Shown one piece after another: positions 1-8,177 of a stretch of DNA of 64,000 bases; position 1 is the first letter of the stretch; every line of letters begins with the position of its first letter. Under the pieces are notes generated by a model, which did not search any database, was not told the DNA's origin, and was given only the letters and a program-made list of their open reading frames with translations. The stretch comes from Chitinophagaceae bacterium UBA4407 (GTDB taxonomy: Bacteria > Bacteroidota > Bacteroidia > Chitinophagales > Chitinophagaceae). The position numbers and the translations under genes are program-made. The DNA lies in contig DGQT01000112.1 of the NCBI GenBank assembly GCA_002390845.1, positions 1 to 64,000 on the forward strand, read 5' to 3'.

Positions 1-10
1 TCGCTTAAAT

Positions 11-91
11 GCTGCCATGAAAGAGGAACTGTGAAACGAGCGTGGCAAGAAAAGTTTCATAGTAGCTCTATAGCCCGGCTCAAAAAAATTC
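11..91 (-). repeat. IRE-C intergenic element upstream of rplK
   Basis: Reads on the minus strand. The C core (GCCACGCTCG on that strand) lies at 37-46, followed by the CTGTGAA hairpin arm, and the conserved GAGCCGGGC-type end lies at 72-82. It ends about 20 bases before the rplK promoter, so it separates the operon from whatever lies before the window. Confidence 0.7.
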
Positions 92-103
92 CTACCCAAA
101 GCT

Positions 104-131
104 TTTGGTATGGAATATTTTACTACTTTCG
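104..131 (+). promoter_or_regulatory. Bacteroidota-type promoter for rplK operon
   Basis: TTTG at 104-107 is followed by TACTTTCG at 124-131, close to the Bacteroidota sigma-A pattern TTTG...TAnnTTTG. The spacing (16 nt) is a little short. Transcription would start near 137-140, giving a leader of about 80 nt. Confidence 0.55.
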
Positions 132-167
132 CACCCCCAAAAGTTCTTTTGATAAGAATAATTGAAT

Positions 168-202
168 TTGGGAGTCCTGTTAACTCAGGACGCTATCACC
201 AA
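168..202 (+). promoter_or_regulatory. Possible ribosomal protein L1 binding leader
   Basis: An inner stem (174-179 GTCCTG with 186-191 CAGGAC, loop TTAACT) and an outer stem (168-171 TTGG with 199-202 CCAA) enclose an asymmetric internal loop, GA against GCTATCA. L1 is known to repress the L11-L1 mRNA in other bacteria by binding a leader that mimics its 23S rRNA site, which has a GGGAG strand opposite an AUACCACC-like strand. The position and shape fit; the assignment to L1 is inference. Confidence 0.4.
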
Positions 203-216
203 TAAAATTAAATAAC

Positions 217-660
217 ATGGCTAAAGAAATCTCAGGCTACGTAAAGCTGCAGGTAAAAGGCGGACAAGCCAACCCTGCACCGCCAGTAGGCCCGGCCCTT
301 GGTAGTAAGGGTGTTAACATTATGGAGTTCTGCAAACAGTTTAATGCAAGAACCCAGGATAAAATGGGAAAAATTGTTCCTGTTTTAATTACTGTTTATA
401 CTGACAAGTCGTTCGACTTTGTTATCAAAACTGCTCCTGCTGCTATCCAGTTAATGGAAGCTGCTAAAATTCAAAAAGGTTCTAAGGAAAGTAACCGTGC
501 TAAAGTTGGAAAAGTAAACTGGGATCAAATTGAGGCGATTGCCAAAGATAAAATGCCTGATCTTAACTGCTTTACGGTTGAAAGTGCAATGAAAATGGTT
601 GCCGGTACTGCACGCAGTCTGGGTTTAACTGTTGACGGTGCTGCTCCCTGGGAAAATTAA
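217..660 (+). CDS. rplK: 50S ribosomal protein L11
   Basis: L11 binds 23S rRNA at the GTPase-associated centre together with the L10-L12 stalk. The 147-residue length is normal for the family. The N-terminal domain carries the conserved APPVGPALG stretch (21-29), and the C-terminal rRNA-binding domain carries AGTARSLGLTVDG near the end. It is the first gene of rplK-rplA-rplJ-rplL, 22 nt before rplA. The usual upstream neighbours secE and nusG would lie before the window, and the promoter and repeat in front suggest separate transcription. Confidence 0.98.
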   Translation: MAKEISGYVKLQVKGGQANPAPPVGPALGSKGVNIMEFCKQFNARTQDKMGKIVPVLITVYTDKSFDFVIKTAPAAIQLMEAAKIQKGSKESNRAKVGKVNWDQIEAIAKDKMPDLNCFTVESAMKMVAGTARSLGLTVDGAAPWEN

Positions 661-682
661 TTAATCCTCAAAAATTTTAGCA

Positions 683-1378
683 ATGTCAAAAATCACAAAA
701 AACAGAAAAGTAGCGGAAGCGAAAATCGATAAAAGCAAAGTATATACTTTAAAGGAGGCTTCTTCTTTGGTAAAAACAATCAACACTACCAAATTTGATT
801 CTTCAGTTGACCTGCATATTCGTTTGGGAGTTGATCCCAAGAAAGCAGACCAGCAGGTTCGTGGTACCGTAACGCTTCCCCACGGTACCGGTAAAACAAA
901 ACGTGTATTGGTATTATGCCCTCCTGATAAAGAAGCAGAAGCAAAAGCAGCAGGCGCGGATTATGTAGGCCTGGATGAATTTATTGGCAAAATAGAAGCG
1001 GGTTGGACAGACGTAGATGTAATTGTTGCAACACCATCAGTAATGCCTAAGATTGGTAAGCTGGGTAAAATTCTAGGACCGCGCAACCTTATGCCGAACC
1101 CAAAAACAGGTACCGTAACCAACAACGTTGCAGAAGCTGTAAATGAGGTAAAAGGTGGAAAGATCGCTTTCAAAGTAGATAAAACAGGAATTGTTCATGC
1201 TTCAATTGGACGTATTTCTTTCTCACCTGAGAAGATTGCAGAAAACAGCCATGAACTGATTAATGCGCTTATTAAGTTAAAGCCTTCTGCAGCAAAAGGT
1301 ATTTACCTTAAAGGTGTAAGCATGGCCAGCACCATGAGCCCGGGCATTACTATAGAAACAAAAACATTACATAACTAA
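683..1378 (+). CDS. rplA: 50S ribosomal protein L1
   Basis: L1 forms the mobile L1 stalk at the E site and is a known autogenous repressor of its operon. It has 231 residues, the usual length. The signature GPRNLMPNPKTGTV is at about 132-145, and GKTKRVLVL around 70-78 belongs to domain II. It sits 22 nt after rplK and 21 nt before rplJ, so co-transcription is very likely. The possible target for autoregulation is the hairpin upstream of rplK. Confidence 0.98.
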   Translation: MSKITKNRKVAEAKIDKSKVYTLKEASSLVKTINTTKFDSSVDLHIRLGVDPKKADQQVRGTVTLPHGTGKTKRVLVLCPPDKEAEAKAAGADYVGLDEFIGKIEAGWTDVDVIVATPSVMPKIGKLGKILGPRNLMPNPKTGTVTNNVAEAVNEVKGGKIAFKVDKTGIVHASIGRISFSPEKIAENSHELINALIKLKPSAAKGIYLKGVSMASTMSPGITIETKTLHN

Positions 1379-1399
1379 TCATTCCTGCGAAAGCAAAGG

Positions 1400-1933
1400 A
1401 TGGCAAAAAGAAGCGTTATGACTAAAGATCAAAAAAACGAAGTAATAGAAGTTCTCAAAGAGAAATTCTCACAATATTCAAACTTCTATGTTACCAACAC
1501 AGAAGCATTATCTGTAGCACAAATTGGTAAATTACGCCGCGCCTGTTTCGACAAGCAAGTGGAAATGAAAGTGGCTAAAAACACTTTAATCCGTAAGGCA
1601 CTTGAATCAATCGATGCTCAAAAATACACTGGCATTTATGAATCGCTGAACAACGTAACAGCCTTAATGTTCTCAGACAATCCAAAGGAGCCTGCACTGA
1701 TTTTAACTTCTTTCCGTAAATCAACGAACGGTGAAAAACCAGGTTTAAAAGCTGCCTTTATAAATGGCGATATATATACAGGTGATAATAACCTGAAAGC
1801 ACTTACCCAGATTAAATCTAAACATGAATTAATCGGCGAAGTAATCGGCTTATTACAATCTCCTGCAAAACGTGTACTGGCTGCTTTGTTGCACCACCAC
1901 GAAAAACAGGCTGTAGGTGCGGTTACAGAATAA
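1400..1933 (+). CDS. rplJ: 50S ribosomal protein L10
   Basis: L10 anchors L7/L12 dimers to the ribosome. The protein has 177 residues, with the N-terminal rRNA-binding region containing VAKNTLIRKAL (near 60) and a C-terminal helix ending in LLQSPAKRVLAALLHHHEKQ that should carry the L12 dimers. The start codon follows rplA by 21 nt, leaving no room for a separate L10-leader structure. The gap to rplL (119 nt) is larger and holds a weak CCGCC / GGCGG hairpin (2006-2036). Confidence 0.97.
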   Translation: MAKRSVMTKDQKNEVIEVLKEKFSQYSNFYVTNTEALSVAQIGKLRRACFDKQVEMKVAKNTLIRKALESIDAQKYTGIYESLNNVTALMFSDNPKEPALILTSFRKSTNGEKPGLKAAFINGDIYTGDNNLKALTQIKSKHELIGEVIGLLQSPAKRVLAALLHHHEKQAVGAVTE

Positions 1934-2052
1934 TTTAAAAATTCTTCAAATAAGTTACCTGGCCGGATGGTTAAACAAAAGGCAAATCAAAATTTTTTTA
2001 AACTACCGCCGGAGCGCAAACAAGCAATGAAGGCGGCAAAAATTTAAACATT

Positions 2053-2430
2053 ATGGCAGACGTAAAAGTATTGGCCGAACAATTAGTAGGCTTAACAGTA
2101 AAAGAAGTACAGGAATTAGCAGATTTCTTAAAATCTGAATACGGCATTGAACCAGCAGCAGCAACTGTGGTTGCAGCAACTGGTGGTGGAGATGGCGGCG
2201 GACCGGTAGTAGAAGAAAAAACTGCATTTGATGTAGTATTGGTAGCAGCAGGCCCAAGCAAACTGAACGTAGTTAAGATCGTAAAAGAATTAACTGGCTT
2301 AGGTTTGAAAGAAGCGAAAGATCTTGTTGATACAGCTCCAAAAGCAGTAAAAGAAGGTGTTTCTAAAGCTGAAGCTGATGAAGTTGCCGGTAAACTGAAA
2401 GAAGCTGGTGCTGAAGTTGAAGTAAAATAA
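2053..2430 (+). CDS. rplL: 50S ribosomal protein L7/L12
   Basis: This is the stalk protein that recruits and stimulates translational GTPases. It has 125 residues: an N-terminal dimerisation domain (about 1-33), an Ala/Gly hinge (about 36-52, unusually glycine-rich with GGGDGGG), and a C-terminal factor-binding domain with GLGLKEAKDLVD (around 83-94). Last gene of the operon, followed directly by a strong terminator. In most bacteria transcription continues into rpoB; here it does not. Confidence 0.97.
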   Translation: MADVKVLAEQLVGLTVKEVQELADFLKSEYGIEPAAATVVAATGGGDGGGPVVEEKTAFDVVLVAAGPSKLNVVKIVKELTGLGLKEAKDLVDTAPKAVKEGVSKAEADEVAGKLKEAGAEVEVK

Positions 2431-2444
2431 TTTCTTCTTCAAAA

Positions 2445-2486
2445 AAACAAAAACCCCGTCTTATTTGCAAGACGGGGTTTTTGTTT
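2445..2486 (+). terminator. Rho-independent terminator after rplL
   Basis: A perfect stem (AAAAACCCCGTCTT at 2449-2462 with AAGACGGGGTTTTT at 2469-2482, loop ATTTGC) ends in a T-run, 14 nt after the rplL stop. Confidence 0.9.
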
Positions 2487-2548
2487 ACTGTCACTGAGAA
2501 ATTACGCAACAGGGTCTGCATTTGATTACCCAATAACATTTTATAAGC

Positions 2549-2676
2549 TGAAGAGTGCGACGCAAGGAAGCCTCATGGATATTCTGATGACGGGTAAATA
2601 ATTGTATTTATAGTTTGTGTACCAGTAATTGGAATATCTATTAAACATTCTTGCGTCGCACCCTGGTGCCGAGGAA
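2549..2676. repeat. Divergent pair of IRE-A cores
   Basis: GTGCGACGCAA (2555-2565, minus orientation) and TTGCGTCGCAC (2651-2661, plus orientation) lie 85 bases apart in the gap between rplL and the outer-membrane protein gene. This order (minus, then plus) is the opposite of most other pairs in the window. Confidence 0.65.
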
Positions 2677-2692
2677 TATGAAGCAGAAAAGC

Positions 2693-3370
2693 TTAAAATT
2701 TTAAAGTTAATCCTCCATTCAAAATATATTTACCATAACCAGCCTCAACAAAAAAGCCTGCCTGTTTAGATAAATTTATTCTTGTACCCAATGAAACCTG
2801 GTAAGCAAGTTGTGTAGGATCTTCTAATTGGGCCATGGCATTGCCTGATGCATCGAGGTAGCTTTGTTTCCAGTTATTTATACCAATAGCAGTTCTTAAA
2901 TATGGCTCTATCTGTCTTGTATTGGTCGGAATGTAGCTCATTATATTCAACATTAAACTCCAGTTCTCTAGAGAACCTGTAAATGAAGGGGACTTCCCAT
3001 CAGAACCATAATCATAATAAGGTACCGAAATTTTTCCATAGGTGCCCAAAACACCAATACTCATATTTCGGCTAAATTGGTAATCAACAGCACCGTTAAT
3101 GGGACCCGTTTGAGAAATGCTTCCTTTGTAAGAATTAGAAAAAACAGCTAACTGATTTTTATCTAAATTGGGAAAACCATAACCAATGCTAAAATTTACC
3201 GTAGGCTGAAATTGCGGCTTCTGTGGCACTGGTCTACGTGGTGGAGCTTGACGACTATATTGAGGCCTGATACGAACCTGTGTTCTTGGTCGCACACGGT
3301 AATATTGTGCCTGCGAAGTAAGTCCGGTTATTAAAAAGAGTGCAACAAGAACGGTAATTAGTTTTTTCAT
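2693..3370 (-). CDS. Predicted outer-membrane beta-barrel protein
   Basis: A 225-residue protein with a clear N-terminal signal peptide (MKKLITVLVALFLITGL, cleavage likely after TSQA, near 21). A basic, proline-rich segment (about 25-52: repeated RP, RPQ, PQKPQ) follows, then aromatic-rich alternating strands (SIGYGF, SIGVLGTYGK, FFVEAGYGKYILNGGLTLKF) typical of small OmpA/OmpW-like barrels. The C-terminal phenylalanine fits a barrel end. The exact family is not recognised. It sits on the opposite strand between rplL and rpoB, where no gene is normally found. Confidence 0.7.
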   Translation of the reverse strand: MKKLITVLVALFLITGLTSQAQYYRVRPRTQVRIRPQYSRQAPPRRPVPQKPQFQPTVNFSIGYGFPNLDKNQLAVFSNSYKGSISQTGPINGAVDYQFSRNMSIGVLGTYGKISVPYYDYGSDGKSPSFTGSLENWSLMLNIMSYIPTNTRQIEPYLRTAIGINNWKQSYLDASGNAMAQLEDPTQLAYQVSLGTRINLSKQAGFFVEAGYGKYILNGGLTLKF

Positions 3371-3463
3371 AAGTTCAAATTTCGTGTAAGATTTATTTAA
3401 TCTCCCTAAGTTTAAAATTGATACTTATAATTTTACAAGTATTAACATTTGGCACAAAATATG

Positions 3464-3495
3464 TTTGCACTTTTCAACTACAATTCTTACCTTCG
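3464..3495 (+). promoter_or_regulatory. Promoter of rpoB
   Basis: TTTG at 3464-3467, then 20 nt, then TACCTTCG at 3488-3495. This is a good match to the Bacteroidota TTTG-N19/20-TAnnTTTG pattern and resembles the rplK promoter (TACTTTCG). Predicted start near 3501, giving a leader of about 128 nt. Confidence 0.65.
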
Positions 3496-3578
3496 CACTC
3501 CTTAATTTTGGCCTGTTTTAGCCTTTATAGATTACAATAAGGTCAAAAGTCCGTAACAGTAGTATTATCAATCAGTTG

Positions 3579-3597
3579 AGAACCCAGGTTCTTTAAC
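3579..3597 (+). promoter_or_regulatory. rpoB leader: small hairpin plus boxA-like motif
   Basis: AGAACC-CA-GGTTCT (3579-3592) is a perfect inverted repeat. It overlaps TTCTTTAAC (3589-3597), which resembles the boxA antitermination element (core CTCTTTAAC). Located about 30 nt before the rpoB start codon. Function is inferred from similarity only. Confidence 0.35.
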
Positions 3598-3628
3598 TTT
3601 TGTTCAGTAAAACCGGTTAATCACAGAT

Positions 3629-6600
3629 ATGTCATCAACTACAATTCAAAGCAGGATCAGTTTCGGGAAAACCAAACATCTTGCTGAAACTCCTGACCTG
3701 TTAGACATTCAGTTAGAATCATTCCAAGACTTTTTCCAGTTAGAAACAACCCCCGACAAACGTAATAATGAGGGTTTGTTTAAAGTATTCAAAGAAAATT
3801 TTCCGATTACGGATACCAGGAACATTTTCGTTTTGGAATTTCTAGATTATTTTATTGACCCGCCACGCTATACTATTGACGAATGTATGGAGCGTGGTTT
3901 AACCTACGCTGTTCCATTAAAAGCTAAACTTCGTTTAAGCTGTAATGATGAAGAGCATGTGGATTTTCAGACCATAGTTCAGGACGTATTTCTTGGAAAT
4001 ATTCCTTACATGACACCTCGCGGTACATTTGTAATCAATGGCGCTGAACGTGTGGTTGTATCACAATTACACAGATCTCCAGGTGTGTTTTTTGGTCAGT
4101 CAGTACACCCGAATGGAACAAAAATTTACTCTGCAAGGGTAATTCCGTTTAAAGGCGCATGGATGGAGTTTGCAACAGACATCAACAATGTGATGTATGC
4201 TTACATTGATCGCAAGAAGAAGTTCCCTGTAACTACATTGCTTCGTTCAATCGGTTATGAGACTGACAAAGACATTCTAGAGTTATTTGGAATGGCCGAT
4301 GAAGTTGCTACCGATAAAAAAACGCTTAAAAATCATATTAATAAAAAACTTGCGGCCCGCGTTCTGAGAACCTGGGTTGAAGATTTTGTTGATGAGGACA
4401 CCGGGGAAGTTGTATCAATAGAACGTAACGAGATTGTTATGGAACGTGATACAATACTGGACGAAGATGCGATCAATACCATAGCTGATCTTGATGTAAA
4501 GAGCATATTTGTACAGAGAGAAGATGTAGGTGGCGACTATGCAATCATTTACAACACGTTAAATAAAGATACCTCGAATAGTGAATTGGAGGCTGTTCAG
4601 CACATTTATCGTCAATTGCGTGGTGCTGATGCTCCTGATAACGAAACAGCTCGTGGTATTATTGATAAATTATTTTTTAGTGATAAGCGTTACGATTTAG
4701 GCGAAGTTGGTCGTTATAAAATCAACCGAAAACTAGGAGTAACACAGAAACTCACAAATAAAGTTCTTACAAGAGAAGATATTATTGAGATCATCAAATA
4801 CCTGGTTCGTTTAACGAATGCAAAGGCTGAGATTGATGATATTGATCATTTGAGCAATCGACGTGTACGTACGGTTGGTGAGCAGTTGTATGCTCAGTTC
4901 GGCGTAGGTCTGGCACGTATGGCGCGTACCATTCGTGAAAGAATGAATGTTCGTGATAACGAGGTGTTTACTCCTGTTGACCTGATCAATGCAAGAACAC
5001 TTTCTTCTGTTATCAATTCATTTTTTGGTACTTCTCAGTTATCGCAATTCCTTGATCAAACAAATCCATTGTCTGAGATCACACATAAACGCCGTATTTC
5101 AGCGCTAGGACCAGGAGGTTTGAGTCGTGAGAGAGCTGGCTTTGAGGTTCGTGACGTACACTATTCTCACTATGGTCGTCTTTGTACCATTGAAACACCT
5201 GAGGGTCCAAACATTGGTTTGATATCTACGCTTTGTGTTCATGCAAAGATTAATGATATGGGCTTTATTGAAACTCCTTACCACAAAGTAAAAGAAGGTA
5301 AGGTTGACATGAAGCACCTGACCTATTTGAGTGCTGAAGAAGAAGATCCTGCAAAAATCGCCCAGTCAAATTCAATTGTTGATGAAAGCGGCAATTTTGT
5401 TGAGGAAAGAATTGTAAGCCGTCAAACAGGTGATTTCCCTATTCTTGAAAAGGCTGAAGTTGAATACATGGATGTGGCACCTAATCAAATCGTGGGTTTA
5501 AGTGCCTCATTAATTCCATTCCTTGAGCATGATGACGCCAACCGTGCCCTGATGGGTTCAAACATGCAACGTCAGGCGGTGCCATTGATTCGCCCTGAAG
5601 CCCCCGTAGTTGGAACGGGTTTGGAAGGAAAAGCTGCACGGGATGCACGTATTCAAATACACTCTGAAGGTGAAGGCGTTGTTGAATATGTTGATTCAAA
5701 AGAAATACATGTTCGTTATAACAGGAACGACCTTGATCGTTTAATCAGCTTTGAAGAAGATCTTAAAATATACAAGCTTACTAAATTTATTAAAACGAAT
5801 CAGTCAACCTGTATCATTCTTCGTCCGGCGGTAAAAAAAGGGCAAAGAGTAAAAAAAGGTGACTTCCTTACCGAAGGTTATGCAACTAAAGATGGTGAAT
5901 TGGCTTTGGGCCGAAACCTGCAAGTTGCATTCATGCCATGGAAAGGTTACAACTTCGAGGATGCTATTGTTATCAGTGAAAAAGTGGTACGCGAAGATCT
6001 TTTTACTTCTATTCATATTGATGAATACGAACTGGAAGTTCGTGACACCAAACTTGGCGAAGAAGAGTTAACACCCGATATACCAAACGTTTCTGAAGAA
6101 GCTACAAAAGATCTTGATGAACATGGTATCATTCGTATCGGTGCACAGGTTCGTGAAGGTGATATTCTTATCGGCAAGATTACACCAAAAGGTGAAAGCG
6201 ATCCTACGCCAGAAGAAAAACTATTACGTGCAATCTTTGGTGATAAGGCAGGAGATGCAAAAGATGCTTCTTTAAAAGCACCAAACGGAACAGAAGGCGT
6301 AGTAATTGATAAAAAGCTTTTCCAGCGTGCAAAGAAAGATAAAAATGGCAAGATCCGTGAGAAAGCACAATTAGAAAAGGTTGAAAAGGTTCACGAAAAG
6401 AATACTGAAGACCTGAAAGAATTGCTGTTAAGCAAGCTGCAGACTTTGTTAAGAGACAAAAGTTCTGCGGGTGTTACCAATACTTTTGGTGAAATGCTGA
6501 TTGGCAAAACTGCCAAATTCAACGTTAAGAACCTTGCTTCAATTGACTATCAGAATGTAAACCCATTGGGTTGGACGGGAGATAAAGAAATTGACGACCA

Positions 6601-7432
6601 GATCAATACTTTGTTGCACAATTATACCATTAAGTTCAACGAAGAACTGGGCCGCTATAAAAGAGAAAAATTCAACATTTCTATTGGTGATGAATTACCA
6701 GCCGGTGTGTTGAAACTTGCTAAAGTTTATCTTGCTGTAAAACGTAAGCTAAAAGTTGGTGATAAAATGGCGGGGCGTCACGGTAACAAAGGTATTGTTG
6801 CAAAAATTGTACGTGCAGAAGATATGCCTTTCATGGAAGATGGAACACCGGTTGATATTGTTCTGAATCCGTTGGGTGTACCAAGCCGTATGAACCTTGG
6901 ACAGATTTATGAAACCATTCTTGGATGGGCAGCAAAGAACATGGGCGTTAAGTTCGCTACCCCGATTTTCGATGGTGCTTCTGTTGAGGAAATTGCTGAG
7001 TATTGCGAAAAATCAGGCATTCCTTCTATGGGTCATACGTACCTGTACGATGGCGAAACCGGTGAACGCTTTCACCAGAAAGCAACGGTTGGGGTTATCT
7101 ACATTATCAAACTGCACCACATGGTTGATGATAAAATGCACGCACGTTCTATCGGACCATACAGTTTAATTACCCAGCAACCGCTTGGTGGTAAGGCTCA
7201 GTTTGGTGGTCAGCGTTTTGGTGAGATGGAGGTTTGGGCACTCGAAGCTTACGGTGCAGCCAACATTCTCCAGGAATTATTAACGCTTAAATCAGATGAT
7301 ATTATTGGCCGTGCAAAAACTTATGAAGCCATTGTAAAAGGCGATAATATTCCAAAGGCCGGTGTACCTGAATCATTTAATGTATTGGTTCATGAACTTA
7401 GGGGCTTAGGTTTAGATCTTAAGTTTGAATAA
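3629..7432 (+). CDS. rpoB: DNA-directed RNA polymerase subunit beta
   Basis: This is the catalytic beta subunit of RNA polymerase, 1267 residues, the normal size for Bacteroidota. The rifampicin pocket around residue 467 reads FGTSQLSQFLDQ then THKRRISALGPGG. The usual Asp, His and Ser resistance positions are therefore wild type, with Leu replacing the Met of E. coli FMDQ. KVGDKMAGRHGNKG (near 1043) is the conserved active-site segment. The C-terminus GLGLDLKFE is intact. The gene has its own promoter and terminator; rpoC, normally next, is absent from the rest of the window. Confidence 0.98.
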   Translation: MSSTTIQSRISFGKTKHLAETPDLLDIQLESFQDFFQLETTPDKRNNEGLFKVFKENFPITDTRNIFVLEFLDYFIDPPRYTIDECMERGLTYAVPLKAKLRLSCNDEEHVDFQTIVQDVFLGNIPYMTPRGTFVINGAERVVVSQLHRSPGVFFGQSVHPNGTKIYSARVIPFKGAWMEFATDINNVMYAYIDRKKKFPVTTLLRSIGYETDKDILELFGMADEVATDKKTLKNHINKKLAARVLRTWVEDFVDEDTGEVVSIERNEIVMERDTILDEDAINTIADLDVKSIFVQREDVGGDYAIIYNTLNKDTSNSELEAVQHIYRQLRGADAPDNETARGIIDKLFFSDKRYDLGEVGRYKINRKLGVTQKLTNKVLTREDIIEIIKYLVRLTNAKAEIDDIDHLSNRRVRTVGEQLYAQFGVGLARMARTIRERMNVRDNEVFTPVDLINARTLSSVINSFFGTSQLSQFLDQTNPLSEITHKRRISALGPGGLSRERAGFEVRDVHYSHYGRLCTIETPEGPNIGLISTLCVHAKINDMGFIETPYHKVKEGKVDMKHLTYLSAEEEDPAKIAQSNSIVDESGNFVEERIVSRQTGDFPILEKAEVEYMDVAPNQIVGLSASLIPFLEHDDANRALMGSNMQRQAVPLIRPEAPVVGTGLEGKAARDARIQIHSEGEGVVEYVDSKEIHVRYNRNDLDRLISFEEDLKIYKLTKFIKTNQSTCIILRPAVKKGQRVKKGDFLTEGYATKDGELALGRNLQVAFMPWKGYNFEDAIVISEKVVREDLFTSIHIDEYELEVRDTKLGEEELTPDIPNVSEEATKDLDEHGIIRIGAQVREGDILIGKITPKGESDPTPEEKLLRAIFGDKAGDAKDASLKAPNGTEGVVIDKKLFQRAKKDKNGKIREKAQLEKVEKVHEKNTEDLKELLLSKLQTLLRDKSSAGVTNTFGEMLIGKTAKFNVKNLASIDYQNVNPLGWTGDKEIDDQINTLLHNYTIKFNEELGRYKREKFNISIGDELPAGVLKLAKVYLAVKRKLKVGDKMAGRHGNKGIVAKIVRAEDMPFMEDGTPVDIVLNPLGVPSRMNLGQIYETILGWAAKNMGVKFATPIFDGASVEEIAEYCEKSGIPSMGHTYLYDGETGERFHQKATVGVIYIIKLHHMVDDKMHARSIGPYSLITQQPLGGKAQFGGQRFGEMEVWALEAYGAANILQELLTLKSDDIIGRAKTYEAIVKGDNIPKAGVPESFNVLVHELRGLGLDLKFE

Positions 7433-7456
7433 GTTAAGTTTTAAAAAAATATACCC

Positions 7457-7486
7457 AAGGCTGTTTCGAAAGAAGCAGCCTTTTTT
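7457..7486 (+). terminator. Rho-independent terminator after rpoB
   Basis: AAGGCTG plus TTTC pairs with GAAG plus CAGCCTT (7457-7467 with 7472-7482, one mismatch), followed by T6ATT. It lies 24 nt after the rpoB stop and would block read-through to a distant rpoC. Confidence 0.85.
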
Positions 7487-7500
7487 ATTGTAGAAATATT

Positions 7501-7672
7501 ATGAGCCAGGCAAAGAATATGAATGAAGCTTTTCTTGCGTCGCACTCTTGTACTGAATAATAGCTATTAGCCATTGGCTGTTAGCTAATAGCTAAAGGCT
7601 AACCGCTAAAAGCCTTTGCTGCTCAATGTTCCAAACGTACAAGTGAGTGACACAAGCGGCGATGCCCAAAGT
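7501..7672. repeat. Inverted IRE-A / IRE-B pair after rpoB
   Basis: The plus arm starts TGAGCCAGGC (7502) and carries the A core TTGCGTCGCACTCTTGTAC (7535-7553). The minus arm carries the B core as GTACAAGTGAGTGACACAA (7637-7655). A heptamer repeat fills the space between them. The outer arms differ in core type, so the pair is not a simple palindrome. Confidence 0.7.
7564..7612. repeat. Heptanucleotide tandem repeat, 7 units
   Basis: Seven consecutive 7-mers: CTATTAG, CCATTGG, CTGTTAG, CTAATAG, CTAAAGG, CTAACCG, CTAAAAG. They are degenerate but keep the frame of seven. Confidence 0.75.
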
Positions 7673-7705
7673 ATCAAAAGCCCGTCCCCAAAAGATTGCC
7701 TAAAT

Positions 7706-7741
7706 AAAAAATGCCGCTGCAATTTTAACTGCAACGGCATG
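7706..7741 (-). terminator. Terminator of RNase P RNA
   Basis: ATGCCGCTGCA (7711-7721) pairs with TGCAACGGCAT (7730-7740, one mismatch). An A-run at 7706-7711 becomes a T-run on the minus strand. It begins right after the RNase P RNA 3' end. Confidence 0.8.
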
Positions 7742-8090
7742 TACTACAAACCTCGTAAGCCGGATTCTGTTTCTAAACTATCATTTATCTGCCTGTGCAA
7801 TTACTTACACAATGTTGCTGCCTACCCTGTACCTTGAACGGGCCGCTCTTAAAACGGTACTATACGTGGCATTACAGCACCCAAGGTTTACCCATGCAAT
7901 GCATTACTGCAAAGCATCGTGGGCTTTTACCCCACGTTTTCACCATCGCCGTTGCCGGCAGTTATTTTCTGTGGCACTATCTATTATTTCATGTTACTGA
8001 AACATCCGGCTGTTCACCGGTGGGTTGCCCTTTGCTGTCCAGACTTTCCTCACCATACAAGTACGGAGCGATAGTTCGGGTTTGTAGCAG
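7742..8090 (-). ncRNA. rnpB: RNase P RNA (bacterial class A)
   Basis: This is the catalytic RNA that matures tRNA 5' ends. On the minus strand it contains the universal GAGGAAAGTCTGGACA (near 8052-8037) and the 3' segment ACAGAATCCGGCTTAC (near 7772-7757). The P1 helix closes perfectly: CTACAAACC (8087-8079 on the minus strand) pairs with GGTTTGTAG (7752-7744). TAACTTCG (complement of 8093-8100) fits a promoter -7 element just before the 5' end. Ends are placed by P1 and are accurate to a few bases. Confidence 0.93.
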
Positions 8091-8177
8091 GGCGAAGTTA
8101 TATGTTGTAAGTAATATGTTGTAAGTTTTAAGTTAGCAGTATGAAACAGCATTTTTAATTTAGAACTTAATACTTAC

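Noticed and set aside
6013..6351. 112-residue frame opposite rpoB
   Set aside because: A shadow of rpoB codons; low-complexity serine-rich text without features of a protein.
7616..8124. Open frames across 7616-8124
   Set aside because: They overlap RNase P RNA, whose conserved core and P1 helix are clear on the other strand.
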